Source: Pycnopodia helianthoides | Lineage: Eukaryota; Echinodermata; Asteroidea; Forcipulatida; Asteriidae | Assembly (NCBI GenBank): GCA_032158295.1 | Contig: CM063244.1 | Location: 25,580,930-25,644,929 of the forward strand | Reading direction: 5' to 3' | DNA length: 64,000 nucleotides | Shown here: piece after piece, positions 36,801 through 48,800 of the stretch | Numbering within the stretch: the first letter of the stretch is position 1 | Layout: every line of letters starts with the position of its first letter | The notes under the pieces: generated by a model | Seen by the model: only the letters and a program-made list of their open reading frames with translations | Told to the model about the DNA's origin: nothing | Database searches by the model: none | Program-made: the position numbers and the translations under genes

Positions 36801-39800
36801 TCCCCTTGTGGGAGCTTTGCCAAGTTCCCTTGATGGGAAGGTCATCTAGACAAACAGACAAACCTGTCACATGCGGCTACTGTCTGACCGTGCTCGCTGC
36901 CTATAATAGGCCCTGCACAGTAACACACAGGAAATATCTGACCTTTCAACCAATACATATCGTGTATGATGACGTCAGGTGGATTGGGTCAAGTCAAACT
37001 TACCAAAAGTTTCCATGTTGAGTGTTGATTTTTTTAAGATCAACTTGAACAAAATCACTCAAACTAATTTGACTGTTTATCCTTTGTTTAATTTGTGTTT
37101 AGTTATTATTTGGAAAGTAATTTTGTAGAAATTTGATTGGAAAAACTAGGCCCCCTCCCCTTTCTGCGATTTTTGTACTAGTTTTTTTTTTACCACTGTT
37201 GGCGGCGCCCTGCATGGTTCCCAGCCAAGACCCATAAAAACGAAAAGTGAAATACACACCTATTTACCAGTGCCTCAGAAAAACCAGTGAAAACCAGTCC
37301 GTGTTGTGTCGTTAAGTAAGTCACAGCATGGACTGGTTGATGGCTGTTTGTCTTTGTTGCTGTGCATTTTCCATTGTCTTGTTTGGATCGAGTTCGTGTG
37401 ATGTCACAGCGCTGTTTTGATTCTTAGGCGCTTAGGTGCTTTTTTCCCCCAGCATGACACTGATTAAAGTTTTTTTTTTTTTTTTTACATTATGAAACCA
37501 TTTTTTATTGAGTTTTACTCAATTATATGTAATCATTCAACATTTGTCTATCGTTTTATAACAAAACAACAATAATTTTAGTTTCGTTCAAGTTGATCTT
37601 TGAGCATTTTTGGCAAGAAAAATGTAATGACACTGTCGTCCCTATTATTGATGTATTTATGCAGTGTGCTGATCAGTGGCTGGGGAGTGGTTTATGCAGA
37701 TGTGGCGCAGGCTTCCAGGGCACAGCCTGTGAATTGTGTGAAGCTAACCTGTTTGGCGTTGGGTGTAACCAAAGTAAGTAGTTTAGAGGTAGACAAAAAA
37801 CAAGATGTATTTCTGTAACCGTTGGTTTGGGGGGATCCCACCATATCCATGCTCTCCTGCTAAAGGGTGTGTACAACATTGGTAAGATTGAACAAATAAA
37901 TGTTAACAGATTTGCACATAACTTACATGGTATAAAGATGGTCGTGGTGGTAAACTTCCCTTGAAATAGTTTTGCTTGAAATGCTGTAGTTTTTAGGAAA
38001 TGGGTAAAACTGTTAGTCTTTATCACACGTGAAAACAGTGAAAACATATAACGGGTTTTTTTTCACTGTTTTCTCATGACTCCGAAGACCGATTGAGCTT
38101 AACATTTCACAGGTTTGTTATTTCATGTATATGTTGGGTCACATAAAGTGCGGATACTAGTCTTTGAAAATTACCAATGTGGTACATGTGCTTTAAACTA
38201 GTGCAACACTTGCATATTTGATGTCAGACTAGATCATCACACTCCCCCTCTCCCCTCCCCCACCCCCTGGCTCCCTTGGCAAGTCACGCACAAGATAAAA
38301 TGATTGGTCATTTTTAACCCCTTCTGGAAGTACTGTTTTTAGCAGTCTGTTTTGTAAAGAAATTTTGTTTACGGCGCCAAAATATCAGTTAAAAAATTTC
38401 ACAAAGTTCAAGTTCCTTATTGAGACCTAACAGTGATTAAGTTTACTTATGAGTCATCCTTAATTCCGTTACCAGAATTCTATAATAATAACTAATGGTT
38501 ATGTTCTCTTTGATAGCGTGTACTTGCATCAACGGTATATGTGATGGCGGACCGATGGGTACGGGACAGTGTATAGGAGGGTGCAATTACGGTTATACTG
38601 GACCCAACTGTAACAATCCCATTGAGGGCTGTGGACGTGAGTTTCATGTTTGTCACGAGCATGCCGTTTGTGAATCGTCCGGAAGCGAATTAAGGTACAA
38701 GATAAGGCGGTTTCTACATTGTAGACATAACTAGCTCTGGTAAATGAACAAGGTCATGGTGGTGAATGAACAAGGTCATAGTGGTGAATGAACAAGGTCG
38801 TGGTGGTAAATGAACACGGCCATGGTGGTAAATACACACGGTCACAGTGGTAAATAAACAATGAATTAAGGTACAAGATAAGGCGGTTTCTATATTGTAG
38901 ACACAACTAGCTGTGGTAAATGAACAAGGTCATGGTGGTGAATGAACAAGGTCATAGTGGTGAATGAACAAGGTCGTGGTGGTAAATGAACACGGTCATG
39001 GTGGTAAATACACACGGTCACAGTGGTAAATAAACAATGGTGTGGTGGTAAATACAAATGGTCATGGTGGTTAATAATCAAGGTCATGGTGGTAAATAAA
39101 CAAGGTCATGGTGGTAAATAAACAAGATGGTAAATAAACCTAGTCATGTTGTTAACAAACAGGTCATGGCGGTAAATAAACTTTGAGAAAGGAGTGCTGT
39201 TTTGAATGATTAGCTATTGAGCTTTTTCTCTGTTTTTATGAGTTCTTATTTTAGTCATTAACAGTTCTGACAACCAGGCAAGGAAATGAAGCCCCAAAAT
39301 AAGGGAAAAGAACCACACATTCAGGGATCAAAATCCCAATCGACATGCAAGGCTCCATTCTGAGGTGGGATTCGAACCGGGGTCCACAGAGGTGAAAGCC
39401 AGGGAAAGAAAACACAGCCTATACCTCTTTCCCCAAATCTATTGATGAAATTCCACTCCACAAAGACTGACTGTTTTGATTTGGTTTTCTCTTGTTGTGT
39501 TTTTAGTTGTGTTTGTCAGGCCGGCTATCTTGGAACGGGTCTCCATTGTGAACCAATCAACCGTTGTAACTTGCAAGAGCGTGGAAATTGCCACCAAGAG
39601 GTGAGTGTCCGCGGAACTTTGTCTTCCTCAAGTTTTACCATTTCAACAAATGTCACCGAGTTAAATATTTGGTGTTGTAACAACTCACAATCTAGAGAGG
39701 TTTGTGGTAGCACCATGGAAATATCTCTCATGAATTGTGTTGTCTCTGAAAAGAGCTGGTGGTGTAACATCTCACCATCTAGAGAGGTTTGTGGTAGCAC

Positions 39801-42800
39801 CAAGGAAATATCTCTCATGAGCTGTGTTGGCTCTGATAAGAGCTGGTGGTTTTGCAACTCACAATCTAGAGAGGTTTGTGGTAACACCATGGAAATATCT
39901 CTTATGAATTGTGTTGTCTCTGAAAAGAGCTGGTGATGTAACATCTCACAATCTAGAGAGGTTTGTGGTAGCACCATGGAAATATCTCTCATGAGCTGTG
40001 TTGGCTCTGACAAGAGCTGGTGGTGTAAGAACTCACAATCCAGAGAGGTTTGTGGCAGAAATAGAAATATTTTAAAGATTTGTGGTGGCTCTGAAAAGAT
40101 TCAGTGGCGTAACTTAAAATATTTGATGGTAATGCACAATTTGGTCAGTAAATGTATTAATCAGCAACAGAGAAAGAAAAACTAAAGTAATGGACCTCTT
40201 GCTTCGACGTCACCACGCCGCCATCTTAGATGGTGAAACGGTGATGAAAACAATGAAAACGCGCAGCTGCATACGCGCAGCGCACAGGATTATCCAATGA
40301 GCGACCTTCTTTTTGACCTCAAGCCGAGGGCGCCCTACTTGTTCATTTCATTTCATTTATTAATTCTGGTTGTGACGCCGAGGACTCTCAGAAAGCAAAC
40401 TTCATCACTACACTAGCCAAGAACCCCCGTGGAGAGAAGACAATGAAGGAAGTTTCAGTTTTAGGAGGAAAACCCCAGAGAAATATTCCAGGGAAAACCC
40501 ACGCAATCAGGCAGGGACTGAAAAACCCAAATCCACGCAGTGCCCCGGTGTGATTTGAACCGGGGGTCCCCAGAGGTGGAAGGCAAGGCAAGATACCACT
40601 ACGCCAACAAGATACCTTGACTGCCATTTACGTCATGTGCATAAGGTCTTATAAAAAACAACTCCATGGTTTTTTTTTTTGTGCTTGAAGGCTGTCTGCT
40701 CCTACACTGGTCCAGGGACAAACACCTGCACATGTAACAGAGGATGGTCGGGAGATGGGTACGTATGTATCCCGATAGATCCCTGCCAATCTGAAGACAG
40801 GGGAGGGTGTGGAAATGGAGCTATCTGTGCCTACATCAGGCCTGGCAGGGTAAGACTATTTACTTCTTATTTATAAAGGCAGGGTCATAAATTGTTTTGT
40901 TTTTCACTGAAATGCTGATTTATAGGTAAAGTTATACAGAAAGATACAATAAAAGTCACATGTGAAAGTTTCAGCTGAATCCAGTGTCTACTTGCTGAGA
41001 AAGCAGCAAAAAACCTGTCACGGTATTTTCACTAGAACGCCAAATCTATTCATAGTTTGCGAGGTTACAGCGGGTACCAACCGCACCTTTAAAAATAACA
41101 CAACAGCTGATTTCGGTTGTTACAACCAAATTAAGGACAATGTGTCTACATGCTGAAAAATGTGCACTATTTCCTCCTGACTCGCACAACGGATAAGGCC
41201 CAAATGTTCACATGTTTGTTTGATGTATATGGTTGATCACACAAAACATGAACACTGTCTGCGACTATTTTGTCAGCTCTACTAATTCTGTATAAACCCA
41301 TTTGTGTCACACCTCAATTGACGCTTGTTCCATGTAAACTCAAAACACCAGGATTGAAATTGTTATTTTCGTTATTATTTTCAGAGTGAATGCTACTGTA
41401 ACCTTGGTTACTATGGTAACGGGACCTACTGTGAACCAATCAATCCGTGTCTACTGATGACAAACGGGGGATGTCATGCTCAGGTAAACAACAACAATCC
41501 AAAACAATAGAAACCTTAAGAAGAAGTCAAGTGAGGCTTATTTTTTGTTAACCTCTTGGAAGGAAGTATGTTTGCTCTTGACACAGATCAACTCATGGGG
41601 TACTCGAACAGTGGGAGCAAAACTACTCTACAAATGAATTTCAAAAGGACAATCCTACTCCAAAATTAGAGACTCAAAAGAACAATACTACCCCACAAAG
41701 GAATTTCAAGAAACAATACTACCCCACAAAGGAATTCAAGAAACAATACTACCCCACAAAGGAATTTAAAAAGGACGATACTACCTCCCAGACGAATTTC
41801 AATAGAACAATACTACCCCAAAGAAGAGATTCAAAAGAACAATACTACTCCAAAAAGAGGTTCTAAGAAACAAGACTACCCCAAAGAAGGGTTTCAAAAG
41901 AACAATACTACCCCACAAAGAGGTTCTTAGAAACATTACTACCCCAAAGAAGAGATTCAAAAGAACAATACTACCCCACAGAGGGAATTCCTTAAGAAAA
42001 GAGACAGTTGATGAACAACAGAGGTACCCCACTAAAGAAACGTGCATCATGATGTCTTTCTTCTACATAACTCAATCTTATTCTATAAAAGTCAGTGTAG
42101 CCCTGGTTTATGAAAATGGTCTGTATTGTCACAATAAGCGTTATTTGTAAACAATTTTACACCTGTTTTTTTTTCCCCCTTTCTTTGTTTCTTTTGTATC
42201 TTGAAGGCTGATTGTGTTCAAACAGGGCCGGGTACCAGTGATTGTCAGTGTAGAGATGGATACGGCGGCGACGGTTTCCGCTGTTATCAAAGCTTACCGA
42301 TGGTAGGTCTTAAAACTTCAAACCACATGGGATCAGGGAAAAGAAATAAACAGGGAAGCCCACTGGAAAATGATTAGGGAAGTCCCTGGAAAATGATTAG
42401 GGAAGCCCACTGGAAAATGATTAGGGAAGTCCCTGGAAAATGATTAGGGAAGCCCACTGGAAAATGATTAGGGAAGTCCCTGGAAAATGATTAGGGAAGC
42501 CCACTGGAAAATGATTAGGGAAGCCCACTGGAAAATGATTAGGGAAGTCCCTGGAAAATGATTAGGGAAGTCCCTGGAAAATGATTAGGGAAGTCCCTGG
42601 AAAATGATTAGGAAAGTCCCTGGAAAGTGATTAGGGAAGTCCCTGGAAAATGATTAGGGAAGTCCCTTGAAAACTGTTAGGGATTCCAGTGGGAAAAAAT
42701 GTTGTGAAAGGTCTTGTCCCACAGGGCAATTTTTATGGCTAACTTGGAGGCCAACCTCGTTCCCAGGGTTGATCGATCTCGCTACGCTGTTTTTTTTGCA

Positions 42801-45800
42801 AGGAAGCACTGCTCTATCATTACCCCTCATATTGGTTAATTAAAAACTCCACAATACTTTGAAGGAAAATGTTGAAGCACTGTGAGCATCACTGAGCGGC
42901 GGATATGAGCGCTATATAAGAAGCAACTATTATTTTTAGTGTTACTATATTATGGCACATTTTAATTATGCCTGTGGCCAATCCACTCAAGGCACGCGCT
43001 TAAGTATGGTAGCCCACGAAAGAGGGCATCGGTGGATTTGTTTTTTATTTAGTCAAAGAATCAACTCAGGGTATTTTGACATCCATGCTATTTGGCCAGG
43101 TAACCAGATAGAACTTCAAATTGTTTAAATTTGGTCTGATGACGGCAGTCCGATTGCATCATGAAGGGTTCTGAGAAATGATATTGTTTTTTTTCGTCTA
43201 CTTTAACCCAAACTTTGACTTTACAATGTTCTTTCATTCTATTTTTGTTGTTGTAATTTTGCTTTTCAATTGGGTTTAAGTAAATTTGTTTTTGTGATTG
43301 CTTTTTGATTGTAGGAAATATCCAAAAGGCAGCAATTGGGAAGGTTCCACGAGCTGATAATGGTAATAATATTAGTATTAGAACAAAACTTTACAGCCCA
43401 TTGTAAATCACAGATTCCTCATTGTAGTTTACAATTTAAAGCTACAAAAAACCTCTGCAGGATCCCTACTACCTCGATCCTCAAATTAATCAATATGATT
43501 TATGTAGGATCCCTAATGCCTCAATCCTCCAAAATCTACAAATTTGAGTATATGTTAGATCCCTACTGCCTCAATCTTCCAAAATCGACTAATCTGAGTT
43601 TATGTAGGTTTCCTCCGGATTAACGTGCCGGTTGTTAGAGTTAATCTGGAGGTCGTTAATTGGTTCAAATCCTACTCCAGTCAATTTTTCTTTGTTCGAC
43701 CCCAAATCATAATAAAAAAAACTTACCCAGTTGTGGTTTATATTATTACGGGAATAAAAAAGTAGTGATTCGGTCTTAACCGGCCCTTTAAAACCTTGCA
43801 GGGTCGTGGCCGTGTAATAAAGGACCGAGCCTTTATTCATAAATACCCTTTTTTTTTACAACCGTAATATTGTTTAAAAATCTGTAAAACTTTTCTGTTA
43901 AATTTCAACTCCTGTCATCGGGCCCTGTTTTGCGAAGGATATGCATGCCACTAACAGATTTTAGATTGGATACCAGTATGTATTGATTGCCTTTTGCGTA
44001 AATTAGCGCCTGCCTAACATTGCGCACCACACGCATGTTTAAACACTTCTAGCCGTGTTTACATCACACGTTTAAACATGGCCAGGTGATCTCCTCTTGA
44101 CCAATCAGAATGGATAAACAACTGTCACAGGTATTTATGAGTTGTAATTTAAGACACCCACACTGTCTGTATTTAATTTAACCCCCCCGTGTCTTATTCT
44201 TACCCTCTTGTTCAAGATTTCCCAGATGGAAAGGTTCCTCGCAGTCAATCCATCTTTGACTGCCTTCGCTCCGACCAATGAAGCCATAGACCAGTATCTG
44301 CGATCCAGTGGTGTCATCACATCCAGTCGAGCAGCTGTGATCGTCAAGTAAGAGTCTTTGTGCTTAATTATAAAGACCTTGCCAACTTGCTAACAAAAAA
44401 AATGACCTTGGTGCATTCCATGCCATTGCACGAGTCATATGAACAAATTTAAATTTGAGTAATATTTATAACACCCCTTACAAATATTCTGCCTTTTGAT
44501 TGGTTTAGAGCGCGTCACATGATATGTCTTAGTTTTACTAGAAACAGCGCGGTACTATCACATGGCCACAGATGTACTATCACATGGCATGCATCCAATG
44601 AACTAAACCCATATCAACAGCAGTCGTATGTTGGTTTGATTTATTGTAGCATGCAGGTCTTTAACTTAATAACACAGTATTTATAAATGTTTGGGGTGTT
44701 ATAAAACAAATACTGACTGCTTTTACTCGTGCTATGGTTAATCCCTGGAGCGTTCTATTTTCCCTTTGCCTCGGGAAAATAGAAAGCTCCGGGGACCACC
44801 CCGGGAGTTGTAGTTTTAACCATAGCACTCAAAGCTGTCAACATTTGTATAATATGGGATTTGAGGCATTGCATGGTGAGGTATCAATGTGTGTTCAGTT
44901 TGCGGGAACACGATGTGTTTATATCTACTTTGCTGTGTAGATTTGTTCTTTGAGAACTTGTCTTGCTATTCAATAATGTATATAATATATAGTCTGATAT
45001 AGGGCACATATCTACCAATAAGGTGCTCAAGGCGCTTCAACAAACAGAAACATTTTAAGACGTTTAAAAAAAAAAAATTTAATATGAGACTAACTTATGT
45101 AGCACCTTATTGAGCTGTGTACAAATCGTGCCTGCAGGAAGTCCAGGCCCTGTGGCACTTTTGTAACTTGTCAGAGGTCACATGGTCTGTAACATGAACA
45201 AAATGACAGTTTATGTTGCGGGACCAAAATGCTGTTTTGGTTTGAAGTTTTTCGAACTTGCTTGGCAATATCCGTATTTGTTGTTCTTCTCCAGGATGCA
45301 CATTGTAAACGGCACATTCAGCGAGCGTGATTTGTACAGGCTGGCTTTCGATGAAGATCAGAGAATTCCAACACTCTTGCCATCCTTTGATATCGTTGTC
45401 CACAACTGTAACCAGGTGAGTTGGTTTAATGAATAACGTATAGACCTTTTGGGGGGCATTTGACTGGAGTCACTGGAGTAGAGCGCCCTCTCTCATCGAG
45501 GTTAAAGGACTTCCTCGTTGGGCCATCCTGTGCGCTGCGTGTACATAGCAGTCGGGCCTTGAACTTCGTGTTCTAAAGGGCACGGCGATATATTGCCCTG
45601 CTTTTTCTAAAATTTGAAGGGCATCGCAGCAAAGTGATGTGTTTTGCGGAACTTTTGAGTGCATTTTTTCGACGTTTATCCAAACCTTAAAAAGTGTAAA
45701 CGACATGTATAACCAGACATTTAGTATGCATCTTACAATTTTACTAAAGACACCGACGGCAGTACGATAAAAAGGGCACGGCATTATATTGCCGTGAATT

Positions 45801-48800
45801 GTCGGTGATTTTTGAGGGCATCGCGGCAATGGCATAGGGCACCGATGGCAATTGCCGTCGGTAATTTTGAGGCTCGAGCAGTTGTACGTGGTCATTGTTT
45901 CATCATTGTTTTTACAACCTCAGGGCTCACTCTTAAAACTAGCCCGGTGTATATTGTCTAGTGGACACTGCCGTGGGCTAGTAAACACAACTTTCTCAAC
46001 TTGCCCTGTGGGCTGCTAAAAACTGTCCAACCTGCTTGTTTTAAAATGCATATTTCTTCCAAGCTTGGGCCCGGTGAACTAGACCGCTCCGCCACGACAC
46101 GCCACAAATAAAAAAACTCAATAGGAAGGGATTAATTTGCACACTCTCTTTTATGAATGCTATCTCTGTCCTCAGCATCTTTGTGTGAACAGTGTACCAG
46201 TTAGCATATCGGACATTCCCTCACTGACTGGACTAATCCACATCATCAACGAGGTAAGAAATAGTTTTGTTCATTAGCCTTCAAAATTATTCAGAAACAG
46301 TTTCATGACTTTGTTTTAACAAATTTTACGTCCGGTTTTGGAATTGTGCCATTGTCTATCTGACAGATCGTTTGTTTTTTTGTCAACGAAATGCTGATTT
46401 ATAGATACAAGAAATATACAATAAAAGTCACCTGTGAAAATTTCAGTTTAATACAGTGTCGAGAAAATAGCAAAAGACTGTCGCAGTAATTTAGTCCAGA
46501 ACGTTGATTCCCGTCCCATGTTTAGCGAGTCGACAGTGGGTACCAACTGCATCTCCTGCCGCAGCATTCACAAATGGACGTCGGGGGAAATTTGAATCGC
46601 CAAAACTGGCCTTTAGTTACGAACAAACTTTAAACTGATTTCTAACCAACGGTGGCATTTCAGACGAAATAATTTTGAATACAAGTGTTTACTTGCTGAA
46701 AAAAACGGGGAAAAAACTGTCATCGTATTTTCACAAGAACGTCGAATCCATCCACGTTTTAGTGAGGCCAACCGCATCTCTGGCCACAGCATTTGCAAAT
46801 GGACACCAACCCTCAGAAATCTGAGAAATGATTCATGCATGAATCGTTTCTCAGATTCAAATGTTTGTGGGTGAAAACTCTTTTTACTCCAAGGGAATCC
46901 TTTCTCAAAATAGTTGACACTATTAACAGCTGCAGAGCTTCCTACTGAGTCATTTTTTATGGTCGTCAATTTTTGGACTTGATGACATTACTGCAAGATG
47001 TCTGTTGACCTTTGTACTTGACCTTTGACACAATATCCCATGATGCCTACCATTTAGGTTTTGGCTCCTACATTAACCGAAGCTGGGGTGAGTTTTGCCC
47101 CATCGGGAGCTGCACCCGCAAACAGAACTCGTCTGCTCTCCTTCAGTCAACTGGTCAACCAAACCCAGCCAAACTCGTGTGGTCTTGGACCTCCTTCAGG
47201 TAAGCGTCAAACTTATCAGAGTTGCCTCAGCTGAAAGTGTCTCGCTTAAAATATTACCCGCTGAGCAAAACATTTGCAGGAAACCAGTCACAACTGGTGC
47301 GTAGGATGTGGTGTTTTGGCTGGTAACCTCATATTGGTTTATTAGCACACACACAAAACAATTCTGCTGAGCTACTTTTTGTACTCGAATAGCTCTCTGA
47401 AATATTGCGTCCGGATTCATTCGTTTTCTGGTCCTTAGGCTTCGTCACATGGGTATTTTTCTTTTTTTACAGGTAACGTGGAGACAATCAATTGCACTGT
47501 TTGCAGCACAGAGCTAATCAGAGTCGTTCTTAAATCAGTCACATTATTATTATTATATTATTATAAATAGCTGGACAGGTCCTATAGACCCTTATGCACA
47601 TGGCGTCATTTGAGTAGGGCGCCCTCGGCTAGAGGTCAAAAAGAAGGTAGCTCATTGGCCCACCCTGCGCGCCACGCGTACAAAGATGTGCGTTTTACGT
47701 TATTTCATCCTCGTTTTACCTCGAAGATGGCGGCGCAATGACGTCAATGCATAAGGTCTTTATGAAACAGTCTATACACAGCAAAGTAAACACTATCACA
47801 CACGTGTAAAGCAAGCCATTACATGCATTGAAACATCACCATGCAATGCCTCAAAACACAGTCAATTTACTTCATTAAAAAAAATCAACTCTACAAAATT
47901 TCTGTGTCTTTAATTTTCGCAGCAAAACGACCTTTTGGATGACATAAGGACAGCGTCTTCTTACACGGTTTTCCTTCCGTCAAACAATGCAGTGGCAACG
48001 TTTAATGCTTCCAGAGTGGTAAGTTCAAATTCTGAATAAATTTGGAGTAATTCTCGCGGTCGAGCGGTCTACTGCATCAGACTCAAGTTCTGATGGTTTA
48101 ATCATCAGAGTGTGGGTTCGAATCCCAATTACGACACTTGTGTCCTTGAGCGAGGCACTTAACCATAATTGCTTCTCTTAACCAAGGTGTATACATGGGA
48201 AACTGAGAGGGCCGAGACGGCATGGTGTTGGATTAAACCCTTTGCGCTTATTTAAAGCAGCTTTGGGGGTTAAACGCTTCCCAGGGAGTTGAGAAAGTTT
48301 GAGGAATGGTCTGCCTGATGAACAGGGATAGTGATGTTGTACAGCGCCTTGATCTAGCTACTAGGTGATGTGCACTATATAAGAACCAACTAACATTATT
48401 ATTGTTATTATTACTATTATAGTTACAAAGATATTTACAAAGAACTGGAAATCTTTTAGAACTGTAAGCTAAATCACCCTTTTTTGCAATTTCTTCTTGA
48501 GAATTGCAGACAAAGCATTATCAAAAGTGTGTTGAAACTATTCACGGCCCTATTTCATGTCACTGCTGAACTAGTTCACTTCTGGATTAAGGACATTGTG
48601 ACTTGTGAACGACTTCATTCGTTTTTTTTCAAAAAGCTTTCGTGCCAAACCAAGGTATTATTTAAAAAAACTTTTTAGAGCTTCATGAGTTATCGTTTTT
48701 CCTTTGAAAATGTCTATGCCCAAATGAAACCTTGACCTGACAAAGGAAAGACAACAGAGGCTCTCATAATTAGTTGCGGGATTTGATGTTGTCGTGTGAG

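Noticed and set aside
39525..40013. 162-codon minus-strand ORF
   Set aside because: It is the antisense of the 87-bp array; the plus reading is continuous with a real exon and preferred.
45470..45895. 141-codon minus-strand ORF
   Set aside because: It overlaps repetitive intron 26 sequence and shows no recognisable domain or codon signature.
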